Assembly (NCBI GenBank): GCA_015068395.1
Contig: SVKP01000115.1
Location: forward strand, 1-64,000
Length of the DNA: 64,000 bases
Direction: 5' to 3'
Source: Oscillospiraceae bacterium
GTDB taxonomy: Bacteria; Bacillota; Clostridia; Oscillospirales; Oscillospiraceae
The position numbers and the translations under genes are program-made. Below, one piece after another: positions 6,977-17,233 of the stretch. The notes under the pieces are model-generated. The model did no database searches, was not told the origin of the DNA, and saw nothing but the letters and a program-made list of their open reading frames with translations. Each line of letters begins with the position of its first letter. Position 1 is the stretch's first letter.

Positions 6977-9144
6977 AGATTGTCAGCGGGATAAAGCTTG
7001 GTGGATTGCAACAGAAGATCTTCAACCTGATGCTGTTCTTTATCTTTGTGCTGATCGGCGCATACGTCGCTGTGAGCGTTTTTCAGCAGAAGAATCTGAC
7101 CAGAACAGTTCAGGAGGCGAGCGCAGAGCAGCAGGCGTCCATCGCTGCCGTTTCGGAAGAAACCATGGAGGCGGTTTTAGAAGCGACCATGGGAAAGAGC
7201 AACGCTCTGCAGGCGTACATTGCGGACGATCTGTTCAACGACATACAGACGGATGTGCTGACATTGCAGTCGATTGTCACACAGCTTTTTGAGCATGCGG
7301 AGCTCTTTTCCACACGTTCGGTCGATCCGCCGTCCGCCAAAAATAAGGGAATTCCCTCCGCCCAGCTGATCCATGAGTCCGGGGTGCATCCGGAGGACTC
7401 GCAGATGCTGGGACTTGTGGGCAATTTGAGCGATATCATGCTGGCGATATATGAAAACAACAGCAAGATGAGCAGTTGCTTCATTGGAACGGCAGACGGG
7501 AACATGATCCTCGTGAATGACAGAGCGGATATTTTTATCGCGGCGGATGGAACGCCGCTACCTCTGGATATTCGCAACCGTCCCTGGTTTGTTCAGGCCG
7601 CTAACGCTGGGGAATTGATCTTTACCGGCGTTGAGATCGACGCCTATACGGAAAACCCGATGCTCGAGTGTGCCGCGCCGGTTTACCATGATGGAAAGCT
7701 TGTCGCCGTGGTGGCGGCAGATATCTATCTGACTGCTATCAGCGATTACGTTGAAAGCACGGCGACGGATGGCGGGTATCTTTGCGTAATCAATGAAAAA
7801 GGGCAAGTCCTTTTTTCGCCGGAGCAGAGCCTGTGCTTTAAGGCGGAGCGTTCCGCGGATGCGCCCGACCTCAGGCAAAGTGAAAACGCCGAGCTTGCTC
7901 GCTTTGTGACCGAATCCCTGTCGAGTACGACCGGGCTTGAATCCATCACGGTTGACGGGAAGGAATACTACATGACCGGGACGCCCATGTCGAGCGTGGG
8001 ATGGACAGTCATTTCTGTGGTCGACAAGGAGATCACGCACAGGCCGACGGAAGCGATGCTTGCGCGCTATGATGAGATCAATGAGGATGCCCATAATTCT
8101 TACGCAAAAGGCGCGGAAGCATCCGCAAAGACTCTTGTTATCCTGACGATCATCATTCTTCTGTTTGCGATCTTCGGCGCATTTACTGTGGCTGGTCGTA
8201 TTGTAAAGCCGCTGGAACGCATGACAGCGCGCATCAATTCACTGCGCGACGGAGACACGGCCTTTGAAATGGAGGACGCCTACCGTACAGGCGATGAGAT
8301 CGAGGTTCTGGCAGAGTCCTTTGCAACCCTCAGCAAGCGGACGCGGGACTATATTACACAAATCACACAGATTACCGCGGAGAAGGAGCGCATCGGCACT
8401 GAGCTTGCGCTGGCGACGCGGATACAGGCGGATATGCTGCCAAACATCTATCCCGCCTTCCCGGACCGCCCGGAGTTTGACGTCTATGCCAGCATGGACC
8501 CCGCAAAAGAGGTTGGCGGAGACTTCTATGATTTCTTTCTGATCGACCGGGATCATCTTGGTATCGTCATGGCGGACGTTTCGGGCAAGGGCGTGCCGGC
8601 GGCACTGTTTATGATGATCTCAAAGATCCTGGTGCAAAACTATGCCATGACCGGACACAGCCCTGCGGAGGTGCTGCAGGCTGTCAACGATCAGATCTGC
8701 GCCAATAACCGCGAGGAAATGTTCGTCACAGTGTGGTTTGGCATATTGGATATCAAAACAGGCAGGATCACCGCGGCGAACGCCGGACATGAATACCCTG
8801 CCCTGTTGTACTCGGGCGGACAATTTGAGCTGCTCAAGGACAAGCACGGGTTTGTCATTGGCGGTATGGAGGGAATGAAATACAAGGAATACGAGTTTAC
8901 GCTCACCCCCGGCTCAAAGCTGTTTCTATATACGGATGGCGTGCCGGAGGCCACCAACGCGGAAAAAGAGCTTTTCGGTACGGAGCGCATGCTCGCGGCA
9001 TTGAACGAAAACAAGGCGGCGGAACCGCAGGATGTGTTGAAGCAGGTTCGCCGCGCTGTGGATGGATTTGTGAACGAGGCGGAGCAGTTTGACGATCTGA
9101 CCATGCTTTGCCTGGAATACCGGGGAGAATCGGAAGGCAACTGA
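6973..9144 (+). CDS. dCache-HAMP-SpoIIE sensor phosphatase (second of three)
   Basis: The 723-residue protein starts at an ATG preceded by AAGGAG. It has an N-terminal membrane helix (about 20-40), a large extracellular double-Cache-like region (about 45-370, including the segment RPWFVQA typical of Cache domains) and a second helix (about 385-408). A HAMP linker and a C-terminal PP2C_SpoIIE domain (about 480-715) follow. The catalytic motifs VGGDFYDFF, MADVSGKGVPAALFM, YTDGVPEA and FDDLTML are intact. It probably couples an extracellular small-molecule signal to dephosphorylation of a STAS protein. It is tightly linked to the RsbW-like gene. Confidence 0.92.
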   Translation: MKIVSGIKLGGLQQKIFNLMLFFIFVLIGAYVAVSVFQQKNLTRTVQEASAEQQASIAAVSEETMEAVLEATMGKSNALQAYIADDLFNDIQTDVLTLQSIVTQLFEHAELFSTRSVDPPSAKNKGIPSAQLIHESGVHPEDSQMLGLVGNLSDIMLAIYENNSKMSSCFIGTADGNMILVNDRADIFIAADGTPLPLDIRNRPWFVQAANAGELIFTGVEIDAYTENPMLECAAPVYHDGKLVAVVAADIYLTAISDYVESTATDGGYLCVINEKGQVLFSPEQSLCFKAERSADAPDLRQSENAELARFVTESLSSTTGLESITVDGKEYYMTGTPMSSVGWTVISVVDKEITHRPTEAMLARYDEINEDAHNSYAKGAEASAKTLVILTIIILLFAIFGAFTVAGRIVKPLERMTARINSLRDGDTAFEMEDAYRTGDEIEVLAESFATLSKRTRDYITQITQITAEKERIGTELALATRIQADMLPNIYPAFPDRPEFDVYASMDPAKEVGGDFYDFFLIDRDHLGIVMADVSGKGVPAALFMMISKILVQNYAMTGHSPAEVLQAVNDQICANNREEMFVTVWFGILDIKTGRITAANAGHEYPALLYSGGQFELLKDKHGFVIGGMEGMKYKEYEFTLTPGSKLFLYTDGVPEATNAEKELFGTERMLAALNENKAAEPQDVLKQVRRAVDGFVNEAEQFDDLTMLCLEYRGESEGN

Positions 9145-9228
9145 AAGAACGGGACTGCGGCATGATGCGGCAGGGAACGGGCACGGCGCGTGATGGACTG
9201 TTGAGAAATATGTAGAGGAGGAGATTTG

Positions 9229-10452
9229 ATGGCGGATAGGAATACGCTGCGGACAAAGGCAATTTGGCAGATTACGGAAAGGCTGCGCGATGCGGATGAT
9301 CTGGTCGAAGCCATGGCACACAGTCTTGAGATCATAAAGGACGTGCTGGACTGCGAGGCAGGGTCTGTATGGCTTTTAAGCAAATCGACAAACCGCGTCT
9401 GCGCGGTGGTCAATGTCGGCACGGACGACATTACCGGGTTTAGCGTGGAAAGCGGACAGGGTATTGTCGGTTCGGTTGCAAAATCCGGCGAATCCATCAT
9501 CGTGGAGGATACCTCAACGGACACGCGCTTTTCCAAAAGTGTGGACGAGGAGACCGGCTTTGTGACCAAAAGCATCATCTGCGTGCCGCTGAAAAATGAA
9601 TATGAGACCATCGGCTGCGTGGAGATCATCAACAAGCGTTCCGGCGCCTCCTACACTGCGGAGGACCTTGCCCTTTGCGAGCAAATGGCCGCGCTCGCCG
9701 CCATCGCCATCGAGGAAAAGGGCTTCTCCTTTGAGCCGGAGCAGGAAAAACGCGTAATCATCTCCCTGCGCAACGTGGTCAAGGAGTTCCCGTCGGGAGA
9801 CAGCGTGCTGCGCGTGCTCAAGGGCATCAATCTGGACGTCTACGAGAACGAATTTGTCGTGGTTCTGGGCGAGTCCGGCTGTGGAAAGTCCACCATGATG
9901 AATATCATCGGCGGCATGGACTTTTTGACCTCCGGGACGCTCACCGTTGAGGGCAAAGATTTTTCCCATCCCTCGGATGCGGAGCTGACCGATTTCCGCC
10001 GCAATTACGTCGGTTTCGTTTTTCAGGCATATAATCTGATGCCAAACCTGACGGCGCGCGAGAATGTGCAGTTCATCGCGGAGATCAGCCCCGATCCCGG
10101 CGACGTGGACGCGGCGATCGCCAAGGTGGGATTGACGGAGCGCGCGAATAACTATCCCGCGCAGATGTCCGGCGGCCAGCAGCAGCGCGTGTCCATTGCG
10201 CGGGCGCTGGCAAAAAACCCAAAGGTCATCTTTGCGGACGAGCCGACTGCCGCGCTCGACTTCCAAACGAGCGTGGAGGTGCTGCGTGTGTTTGAAAACA
10301 TCGTGAATTCGAACGGCACCACGGTTATGATGATTACGCACAACGAGGAAATTGCCAAAATGGCGAACCGCGTGGTCAAGCTCAAGGGCGGCACAGTCGC
10401 AAGTATTCGCAGCAATCTGCATCCGCTCCACGCAGACGACCTCTCATGGTGA
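9229..10452 (+). CDS. GAF domain fused to ABC-transporter ATPase
   Basis: Residues about 15-165 form a GAF sensor domain. Residues about 180-400 form a LolD/MacB-type ABC ATPase with Walker A GESGCGKST, signature MSGGQQQRVSIARAL and Walker B VIFADEP. The ATG at 9229 follows GAGGAGGAG. The gene's end overlaps the start of the giant FtsX-type permease, so the two form one transporter. A GAF domain on this ATPase type is unusual and suggests ligand-gated control of an export or mechanotransmission complex. The free GAF start and the ABC part show no stop or frameshift between them, so the fusion looks genuine. Confidence 0.9.
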   Translation: MADRNTLRTKAIWQITERLRDADDLVEAMAHSLEIIKDVLDCEAGSVWLLSKSTNRVCAVVNVGTDDITGFSVESGQGIVGSVAKSGESIIVEDTSTDTRFSKSVDEETGFVTKSIICVPLKNEYETIGCVEIINKRSGASYTAEDLALCEQMAALAAIAIEEKGFSFEPEQEKRVIISLRNVVKEFPSGDSVLRVLKGINLDVYENEFVVVLGESGCGKSTMMNIIGGMDFLTSGTLTVEGKDFSHPSDAELTDFRRNYVGFVFQAYNLMPNLTARENVQFIAEISPDPGDVDAAIAKVGLTERANNYPAQMSGGQQQRVSIARALAKNPKVIFADEPTAALDFQTSVEVLRVFENIVNSNGTTVMMITHNEEIAKMANRVVKLKGGTVASIRSNLHPLHADDLSW

Positions 10453-13400
10453 TTGCCATGAAGAAAACACAGATCAAGGATGCGCTGCGCAACATACGCA
10501 GAGAGCGGGTGTCCTATTTCTCAATTCTGCTGATTGCCTTTATGGCGGTGACATGCTACGTTGGCGTAGTCGCCGCCGAGACCGCGCTGCTGCGCTCCGG
10601 CAATCGGTTCTATGACGAGACGTCGTTTCACGATCTGGAAATTGCCTCAACGCTGCTTCTGGAGGAGGGGGACGTCGAAGCCATCCGGGCGGTGAGCGGC
10701 GTTCTCGACGCGGAGGGCGTCTACCTCACCACTGCAAAGGCTTTTGACGGAACGTCCCGCGCGCAGGTTTCGGTGCGTTCGCTGACGGAGCGGATCGACC
10801 TTCCGATCCTGACTGAGGGACATTTGCCCGCCGCTGCAAACGAGTGCGCGGTGGAGGAGCGTTTTCTCGCGGAAACGGATTTCTCCGTGGGCGACACGGT
10901 CCGCCTCACGAGCGGGGACGGCGGGGTGCCGGACTATCTGGCGAATGAGGCATATGTCATCACGGGCAGCTTTCTCCACTCTGAGCACATTTGCGATACC
11001 GTCACGGGTAACGCGCTGATTCTCGTTACCCCGGAGGCATTTGACCTTGACAGGCTGGATGGCTGCTACATGAAGGCGGAGGTGCTGCTTGACAAAGCGG
11101 CATACCCGGACCGCTACGGCGACGAGTATAAAGAGGCTCTGGAATCCATGCGGCTCACATTGGAGTCGCTTGCAGCCGAGCGCGCCGCCATGCGCGACGA
11201 GTCGGTCCATACGCGCTATCAGAGTGAGATCGACGAGAATCAGGCGAAGCTGGACGATGCGGCGGCGCGGCTTGCCGAAGCGCGCACGCAGCTGGATGAA
11301 GGCGTCGCACAGCTGGAGGAGAACCGGCAGAAGCTCGCCGACGCGGAACGCGAGCTTGCAGAAAGCCGGGCGGAGCTGGATCAGGGCAGCGAAGAGCTCT
11401 CTGGAGCGAAAACGCAGCTGGACCGCATCAAGCGAACGCTGAGCGATGCGGCGAAGGAGCTTGCCGATGGAAAGAGCATTCTGGACGATACGGCGGCACA
11501 GCTCGCTGACGCGGCGGCGCAGCTCGCCGATGGCAAGGCGCTGCTGAACGAGAAAGCGGAGGAGCTTGCACAGGGACGGCTCAAGCTGGACAACGCAAAG
11601 CAGGAGCTTGCAGAGGCTAAGGCCAAACTGGAGGACGCCGCCGCGGAGATCGCCGAGAATCGGCAAAAGCTTGTGGACGCGGAGCAGAAGCTTGCCGACG
11701 GATGGAAGGAACTGGAGGAGAACAAAAAACTGCTCGATGCCGCGGCAGAAGAGCTAAAAAGCGCGGAGACGCAGCTGAAAAATGCAGCCACACAAATCTC
11801 CAGAGGCGAGGCGCAATTGAGCAGAGGACGCAGAGAACTGCGCAACGGGGAGGCTCAGATTGCCAACGGAGAAGCACAGCTCGCCGACGGGCACAGGCAA
11901 TTGTCTGAATCCTATGTAGAGATCGAGACGGCGAAGCAAGAGGCGCGAGGTCAAATACAGGATGCGATGATCGATTCGCTCAAGAAATCGGGCTTTGAGG
12001 ATGAGGCGGCGCAAACCATTGTCGGATCCATTGGATGGGTGGAACCAAATTATTCCCCAGACCTGGATGATTCCAGTCTGCGCGCAACAGACTTTCAGGT
12101 AACGGACACTGTCAGCGTGGATTTTGCAAAGGATTCGGAACAGGTAGCCAAAGCGCTGGTCAGTCCGCTTGAGCAGGTGTTGACGGAGGAGGCGTATCAA
12201 ACTGCCGCGTCGACTGTGGAGCAGATTTTGGACTACGTCGGCTACAGCACGGTTTCTGAGCAGCTGCAACAGTGGGACGATGGTCACGAGCAATATCTGA
12301 CCGGCAAGGCGCAGCTTGCGGCTGCGAAAGAAGAACTCGAAGAGGGGCAGGAGAAATACAGACAGGGTGAAGAGCAGCTTTTGAGCGCAAGTGAGGAGTA
12401 TGAAGCCGGGCTCGCACAGTACAATGACGGAAAAACACAGTATGAAAGCGGCCTTGCACAGTACAACGAGGGCCTCCGGCGTTACGAGGAGGGGCTTGCA
12501 CAGTATAACGAGGGCAAGGCGAAGCTGGAAGCCGGCGAGGCGGAGTATGAGGCTGGCGTTGCACAGTATGAGACGGGGCTAGCCGAGTACCTGAGCGGCG
12601 AAGAGCAGTACGCCGACGGCCTTGCACAGTACAACGACGGTGCGGCGGAGTATGAAGCACGGCTTGCCGAATACAACGAGGCAAAGGCAAAGTACGACGA
12701 AGGCGTCGAGACATATGACGCCTCACTTGCCCAATACAACGACGCGCTTGCCCGGTATCAAAGGGGCGTCGCGGACTACCAGGCGGGCATGCGCCGCTAT
12801 GAGGACGGCGAGGCCCAGTATACGGACGGGCTTGCGCAGTATGACGACGGCATGCGGCAGCTGATCGAGGGCAGCGAAACGCTGGCAGAGAAGGAGCGGG
12901 AATACGCCGACGGCATGGCGCAATACAACGACGGCGCGGCACAGCTGGACGAGGCGCGCGAGACGCTTGACGCCCTCTCACCGGCACGCTGGGTTGTGCT
13001 GACGCCAGACGCAAACGGCGGCTACTTGCAGCTGCGTACAAGCTGCAGCTCCGTCAAGATCATCGGCGCACGCTTTACGGTGCTGTTTTTGGTCGTCGGC
13101 GCGCTGGTGATCTACGCCACGGTTGCCAAGATCGTGGACGAGCAGCATAAGCTGGTCGGTGCGACGAAGGCGTTTGGCTTTTTCAACCGCGAGATCCTTG
13201 CCAAATATCTCATATACGGCGTCAGCGCGACCGCCGTCGGCATCCTGCTCGGCGCGGCGGCAAGCATCCCGCTGCAATTGTTTGTCGCATCCAGCTTTGG
13301 CAAGATATTCGTCTTCGGAAGCCCACGCGCGGCAGTGCGTCAGGATCTGATGGTGCTGGTACTGGTGCTGGGCGTCCTGCTCTCCCTTGCGGCGGTTTGG

Positions 13401-14606
13401 TTTGCCTGTACGACGCTGATGCGCTCCACGGCGATCCGGCTGATGCAGGACAGCACACCCGTTGGCGGGAAAAAATCAGGGCATGGCAGCAAGAGCCTGC
13501 TCACACTCTATCAGAGGCTGATCCTGCGCAACATGCGAAGCGACCTCAAGCGTATTACCATCACAGTCGTGAGCATTATGGGTTGCTGCGCGCTGCTGGT
13601 GATTGGGTTTACGCTGCGTGCGTGCGTCTTTGAAACGCCTTCGCGGCAGTATGGACAGATCGTACAGTACGACTATGATCTGAGCTATGAGCCGGGCGCC
13701 GAGGCGGAGATGGAGGCGGTCCTGGAAAGGTATGGTGCGACGGAAACGCCGGCCTACCGCCTGTATACAAGCCTGCGGATCGGGGCTGCCACGGATTTCG
13801 GGGAGCTGATCGTCATCGACGGAGACCGGCTTTCCGAGCTGTACCGGCTCAGCGACAAGGATACAAAGGACACTCTGCACGTTGGATCGGATGGCATATA
13901 CATTTTCTCCGGCATCGCGCAGTCGCACGGGCTTTCCGTGGGCGACACGGTCGTGCTGATGAATGAAAGCGGCACGGAGGCGGAGGCGCGGATCGCGGGC
14001 GTTTTCCGCAATTACTTAGGGCAAATGATCTTCCTGACGCCTGCGTATTACGCGGAGATCTTTGGCGAGGAACCGATAAGCAACAGCATGCTGGGCCATC
14101 TCAACGGCGCAGACTTCGACGCGCTCAGCGGGGAACTGTCGCATTTGGAGAGCTTTCGGTCGCTTGAGCGCTCGGATTCCTTGCGCGCGTTGGTCGAGAG
14201 CTTTACGAAGATCATCAACGCTGTCGTCTGCATTTTGATTGTTGCGGCAGGGGCGATGGCGGCCGTCATTCTGACAAATCTGACGAATATTTACATCCGG
14301 CAGAAAACACGGGAACTGGCGGTCATGCGCGTGAACGGTTTTACCGTGCGCGAGGTCATCCGCTATATGCTGGGCGAGACCTATGTTACAACCGCGCTGG
14401 GCATCCTGCTCGGCTGTGTGGTCGGTTCGGCGCTGGGCATCTGGATCGTCGGCTCGTTCCAGTCTCCGGTCTTCCGCTTTGTGGCGGAGCCGAACGCGAC
14501 GTCCTGCCTGATTTCCGCTGCAATTACCTTGCTTTTTGTCGCCATAATCAACATCCTTGCACTGCGCAAGGTGAAGGATCTCAAGCTGACGGATATTTCA
14601 GGCTAA
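10446..14606 (+). CDS. Giant FtsX/MacB-type permease with long coiled-coil ectodomain
   Basis: This 1386-residue membrane protein is the partner of the GAF-ABC ATPase. It has one N-terminal helix (about 20-42), a very long external region, three helices (about 875-1000), a second MacB-like external region and three C-terminal helices. That is a duplicated FtsX layout. The external region holds two coils: residues about 250-500 (rich in heptads such as LADAERELAESRAEL) and about 615-840 (a regular 14-residue repeat). FtsX-type complexes work as mechanotransmitters or lipoprotein/peptide exporters. An alternative ATG at 10458 is possible. The start at 10446 overlaps the preceding stop and implies translational coupling. 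Confidence 0.88.
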   Translation: MVIAMKKTQIKDALRNIRRERVSYFSILLIAFMAVTCYVGVVAAETALLRSGNRFYDETSFHDLEIASTLLLEEGDVEAIRAVSGVLDAEGVYLTTAKAFDGTSRAQVSVRSLTERIDLPILTEGHLPAAANECAVEERFLAETDFSVGDTVRLTSGDGGVPDYLANEAYVITGSFLHSEHICDTVTGNALILVTPEAFDLDRLDGCYMKAEVLLDKAAYPDRYGDEYKEALESMRLTLESLAAERAAMRDESVHTRYQSEIDENQAKLDDAAARLAEARTQLDEGVAQLEENRQKLADAERELAESRAELDQGSEELSGAKTQLDRIKRTLSDAAKELADGKSILDDTAAQLADAAAQLADGKALLNEKAEELAQGRLKLDNAKQELAEAKAKLEDAAAEIAENRQKLVDAEQKLADGWKELEENKKLLDAAAEELKSAETQLKNAATQISRGEAQLSRGRRELRNGEAQIANGEAQLADGHRQLSESYVEIETAKQEARGQIQDAMIDSLKKSGFEDEAAQTIVGSIGWVEPNYSPDLDDSSLRATDFQVTDTVSVDFAKDSEQVAKALVSPLEQVLTEEAYQTAASTVEQILDYVGYSTVSEQLQQWDDGHEQYLTGKAQLAAAKEELEEGQEKYRQGEEQLLSASEEYEAGLAQYNDGKTQYESGLAQYNEGLRRYEEGLAQYNEGKAKLEAGEAEYEAGVAQYETGLAEYLSGEEQYADGLAQYNDGAAEYEARLAEYNEAKAKYDEGVETYDASLAQYNDALARYQRGVADYQAGMRRYEDGEAQYTDGLAQYDDGMRQLIEGSETLAEKEREYADGMAQYNDGAAQLDEARETLDALSPARWVVLTPDANGGYLQLRTSCSSVKIIGARFTVLFLVVGALVIYATVAKIVDEQHKLVGATKAFGFFNREILAKYLIYGVSATAVGILLGAAASIPLQLFVASSFGKIFVFGSPRAAVRQDLMVLVLVLGVLLSLAAVWFACTTLMRSTAIRLMQDSTPVGGKKSGHGSKSLLTLYQRLILRNMRSDLKRITITVVSIMGCCALLVIGFTLRACVFETPSRQYGQIVQYDYDLSYEPGAEAEMEAVLERYGATETPAYRLYTSLRIGAATDFGELIVIDGDRLSELYRLSDKDTKDTLHVGSDGIYIFSGIAQSHGLSVGDTVVLMNESGTEAEARIAGVFRNYLGQMIFLTPAYYAEIFGEEPISNSMLGHLNGADFDALSGELSHLESFRSLERSDSLRALVESFTKIINAVVCILIVAAGAMAAVILTNLTNIYIRQKTRELAVMRVNGFTVREVIRYMLGETYVTTALGILLGCVVGSALGIWIVGSFQSPVFRFVAEPNATSCLISAAITLLFVAIINILALRKVKDLKLTDISG
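12412..12957 (+). repeat. Thirteen 42-bp coding repeats in the permease coil
   Basis: Translation gives about 13 successive 14-residue units of the form LAQYNDGxxxYxxG (for example LAQYNDGKTQYESG, LAQYNEGLRRYEEG), with Tyr and Gly recurring every seven residues. The corresponding DNA repeats every 42 bp with divergence between units. This is an in-gene tandem repeat, not a mobile element. Confidence 0.85.
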
Positions 14607-14611
14607 CATTA

Positions 14612-14650
14612 GCGGACGGGAAACCATTTTGGTCTCCCGTCCGCCTGATT
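14612..14650. terminator. Terminator between convergent genes
   Basis: GCGGACGGGA pairs with TCCCGTCCGC, extended by AACC/GGT. It lies 5 bp after the permease stop and also just downstream of the converging minus-strand gene, so it may serve both. Confidence 0.7.
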
Positions 14651-14665
14651 TACTTGTCTGTGCGA

Positions 14666-16822
14666 TTATCTGCTGGTAACGGTGAGGGTACGCGCGTTCT
14701 CGTTCCAGATCACGCTGTAGCCGTAATACCGCATGTCCTCAGCACAGATAAAGGTCCTGCCGTCGGTGTTATAGCCGTTGATGGCATATCCGTCCAGATA
14801 GGTGACGATGTCCGTGTAATAGTAGCTACCCAGCCTTGCGCCGACAGTGCCGGAGGTGCTGGGCGTCGCCGCGCCGCCGGTAACCGGCGCCGTGTTCGAT
14901 CTCGCCGCGCGAAGGGTGCGGGCGCCGCCGTCCCATACCACGCTGAAGCCGTGCGTACGCAGATCCTCAACGTTGATGAGCGTCATGCCGCCAATATTGA
15001 TTGCTTCGATCGGCGTTCCGTTCACCGTGGTGACGATATCGGTGTAGTAGTAGTCGCCGGCAACCTTGCCAACCATATTGGCGGGCGTCGCCGTGACAGG
15101 AGGCAGCTTCGACGGATCGATCTGCGGCGCTGCGGGAACCGTTACGTTCAGAGTACCCGTCCCCAGTGAAACGCCGTTGGTATTGTAGACCGTGAAGCTG
15201 GCGCGGACCACGCCGCCGGACGAGCTCGGCACAAGGTAGAGGCCGTCAAGCACCGAGGAAGTCACATTGATGCTGCTGGTCAGCGCCTGCATGCTGGAAT
15301 TCAGGTACAGCGTGCCGCCTTCGCCGGTGATTGTCGTGAAGCGCAGATAGCTCCAGTTAAGGCTTGAACTGAGCAGCGCGCTCTGGATCGAGCTGCGCAT
15401 AAGCTCGGCGACCGTGCCGGAAGACGTGCTCTGGTTGAACGTGTAGGGGCCGTTGCCGCTGAGCGCGGCAGAAACCGCAATGTTCGCCGCGCGAATGGTC
15501 ACGTCAATGGTGCCGCTGAGCGTTTTGTTGTCATAGTACAGCGAGTAGGGAATACTGAACGAACCGGAAACGGTGGAATCAAAATACATGTTTTTAAACT
15601 GCGCAAGCGAGTAGATGGTGCCAATGGTCGCAGCGTTTCCGTTGCTCAGGCAAAGCGCGGCAACGCCGGAGCCGGAGCCGCGGCTGAACGTGATCTCCGC
15701 ACTGTTGTCATTGGGATATACGCCGAAGGCGCTGCGGAACTGGCCGCGCAGATCCTCGTAGAGCTGCGCATTGTTCGAGGTGGAACCGACCGCGAGCGTC
15801 GCGCTGAGATTATAGGTGGCCTTCTGCTCCTGCTCCACCTTCACCGTGCAGGTGTCGGTGAATTGCTTGCGCGAGGCAAGGTCCGTTACGGTGACGGTAA
15901 TGGTGGCGGAACCACTCTTGTTCTCCGCGTAGATGCGTGCCGTTTCACCGGAGCTGCTGACGGAGACAATGCTCGTGTTGCTGCTGCTCCACGACACGCT
16001 GTACTGCGCTGAAGTGGGATAAACACTGACGCTGAGCCGATCCGACTCATTTGTTTTCAGCGTGAGGCTGCGTGCGTTCAGGGCGATGCTGGAAACGCCG
16101 GACGTCTTGTTCTGAACGGTGACCGAGACATAATCGCTTACATCAACCGAGCCAACCCCGTATGTGCCAACGATCGTCAGGTTTCTTGCCGTGGCATCCG
16201 CCTTGATGACCGTAAAACGGGCGCACGAATTACGCATGCCGGAAAAACGCAAGTAGGAAGAGTTATAGTTCCATGCACCATCCATGTTAAAGATATCCAT
16301 GGAGAAGTTGCCGTTTGTCGGCACAATATAGACCTCAATGGTATCTCCCACATCATAGGGGCCCTGATTCGCGGAGAGGTAGAAGCTCCAGTTGGCATAC
16401 TGGCCGGCGGAGCTTTGGACAGTAACTGTGACTACGTCAGACGCATAAAGGGAGCCGACGTAGTATTCCGCCTTGATCGACAGGGTCTTGACGCTGGCGT
16501 CCGCCCTGAGAACCGTGAACCGGGCTGTCGAGCCGCTCATTCCGGAAAAGCGAAGGTAGGATTTGTCATAAGTCCAGGCAGAGTCCATGTTAAACATATC
16601 CATGGCGAAGTTTCCAGTGACCGCATAGACATATACTTCGATGACTTCCCCTACGTCATAGGGCCCCTGATTCGCGGAGAGGATGAAACGCCCGCTGTTG
16701 TCATCACAGGTTGGCGGGTCTATCCGCCGGGGACCGCTTGCGGAGGCCGATACGCCGAGCCCCATGCACAACACGAGCGCAAGGAGCAGGGACAGGATTC
16801 TTTTCACATGTTTACTCATCAT
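14666..16822 (-). CDS. Secreted Ig-like/stalk-domain protein
   Basis: The 718-residue protein has a signal peptide (cleavage near SASA). Two similar N-terminal beta-domains of about 100 residues follow; each contains ANQGPYDVG and later YLRFSGM. Then come a BIG2-like domain (about 240-330), a region of unknown fold, and two C-terminal copies of a copper-amine-oxidase-N/stalk-like repeat (YYYTDIVT... EDxRxxGxSVxW). It is probably an extracellular surface protein. The reaction, if any, is unknown. Two ATGs are possible (16822 and 16819), both behind AAAGGA. Confidence 0.8.
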   Translation of the reverse strand: MMSKHVKRILSLLLALVLCMGLGVSASASGPRRIDPPTCDDNSGRFILSANQGPYDVGEVIEVYVYAVTGNFAMDMFNMDSAWTYDKSYLRFSGMSGSTARFTVLRADASVKTLSIKAEYYVGSLYASDVVTVTVQSSAGQYANWSFYLSANQGPYDVGDTIEVYIVPTNGNFSMDIFNMDGAWNYNSSYLRFSGMRNSCARFTVIKADATARNLTIVGTYGVGSVDVSDYVSVTVQNKTSGVSSIALNARSLTLKTNESDRLSVSVYPTSAQYSVSWSSSNTSIVSVSSSGETARIYAENKSGSATITVTVTDLASRKQFTDTCTVKVEQEQKATYNLSATLAVGSTSNNAQLYEDLRGQFRSAFGVYPNDNSAEITFSRGSGSGVAALCLSNGNAATIGTIYSLAQFKNMYFDSTVSGSFSIPYSLYYDNKTLSGTIDVTIRAANIAVSAALSGNGPYTFNQSTSSGTVAELMRSSIQSALLSSSLNWSYLRFTTITGEGGTLYLNSSMQALTSSINVTSSVLDGLYLVPSSSGGVVRASFTVYNTNGVSLGTGTLNVTVPAAPQIDPSKLPPVTATPANMVGKVAGDYYYTDIVTTVNGTPIEAINIGGMTLINVEDLRTHGFSVVWDGGARTLRAARSNTAPVTGGAATPSTSGTVGARLGSYYYTDIVTYLDGYAINGYNTDGRTFICAEDMRYYGYSVIWNENARTLTVTSR

Positions 16823-17233
16823 TCTTTTCCTTTCTCAATGATAGTTTGGGTATTTCGATTTTCTGTTCCTGCCGGAAAAGAAAACCTATGTTATGTCTAT
16901 CTTAAACGTTTTTGGCACAAAAGGCAACACCTTTTGCGCGTTTTTCGGAATGTTGGCAAAAAAATCCAGGCCGCTGTCATGCGAAAGAGAATGGGATTTA
17001 TGATTTGCTGCGATAACATATCCGCTTGAAAAAGATAGTAAAGGTAATCGATTCTTGCGTTATTGCAATTTGTCAAAGAGTGTACGTTTTTGTACGCACT
17101 TCGTTGTATAATATAATTGTGTTTTATAATCTGTAGACAATTTATACGGTATACTAAAGAAATGAGAGGGATATCGGACCGACAAGGCCCAGGGAAAAGC
17201 AAAAATCAATCGTCAATGAGGGGGAAAACAAGC
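16823..17233. other. 410-bp intergenic region, divergent promoters
   Basis: No convincing gene is seen. The part from about 17090 to 17160 is very AT-rich, with several TATAAT-like boxes and an inverted GTAC-rich motif. It is probably the promoter area of sstT on the plus strand and, further left, of the secreted protein on the minus strand. I cannot assign one definite -35/-10 pair. Confidence 0.4.

Noticed and set aside
11500-12960. Repeat-rich DNA that could look like a CRISPR or satellite array
   Set aside because: The units are in frame, diverged, and encode a regular coil in the permease; there are no constant repeats with variable spacers. No CRISPR array was seen anywhere in the window.
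17117-17233. 39-codon N-terminal extension of sstT
   Set aside because: It covers the promoter area, lacks a ribosome site and is not conserved in the family; the ATG at 17234 has GAGGGGGA.
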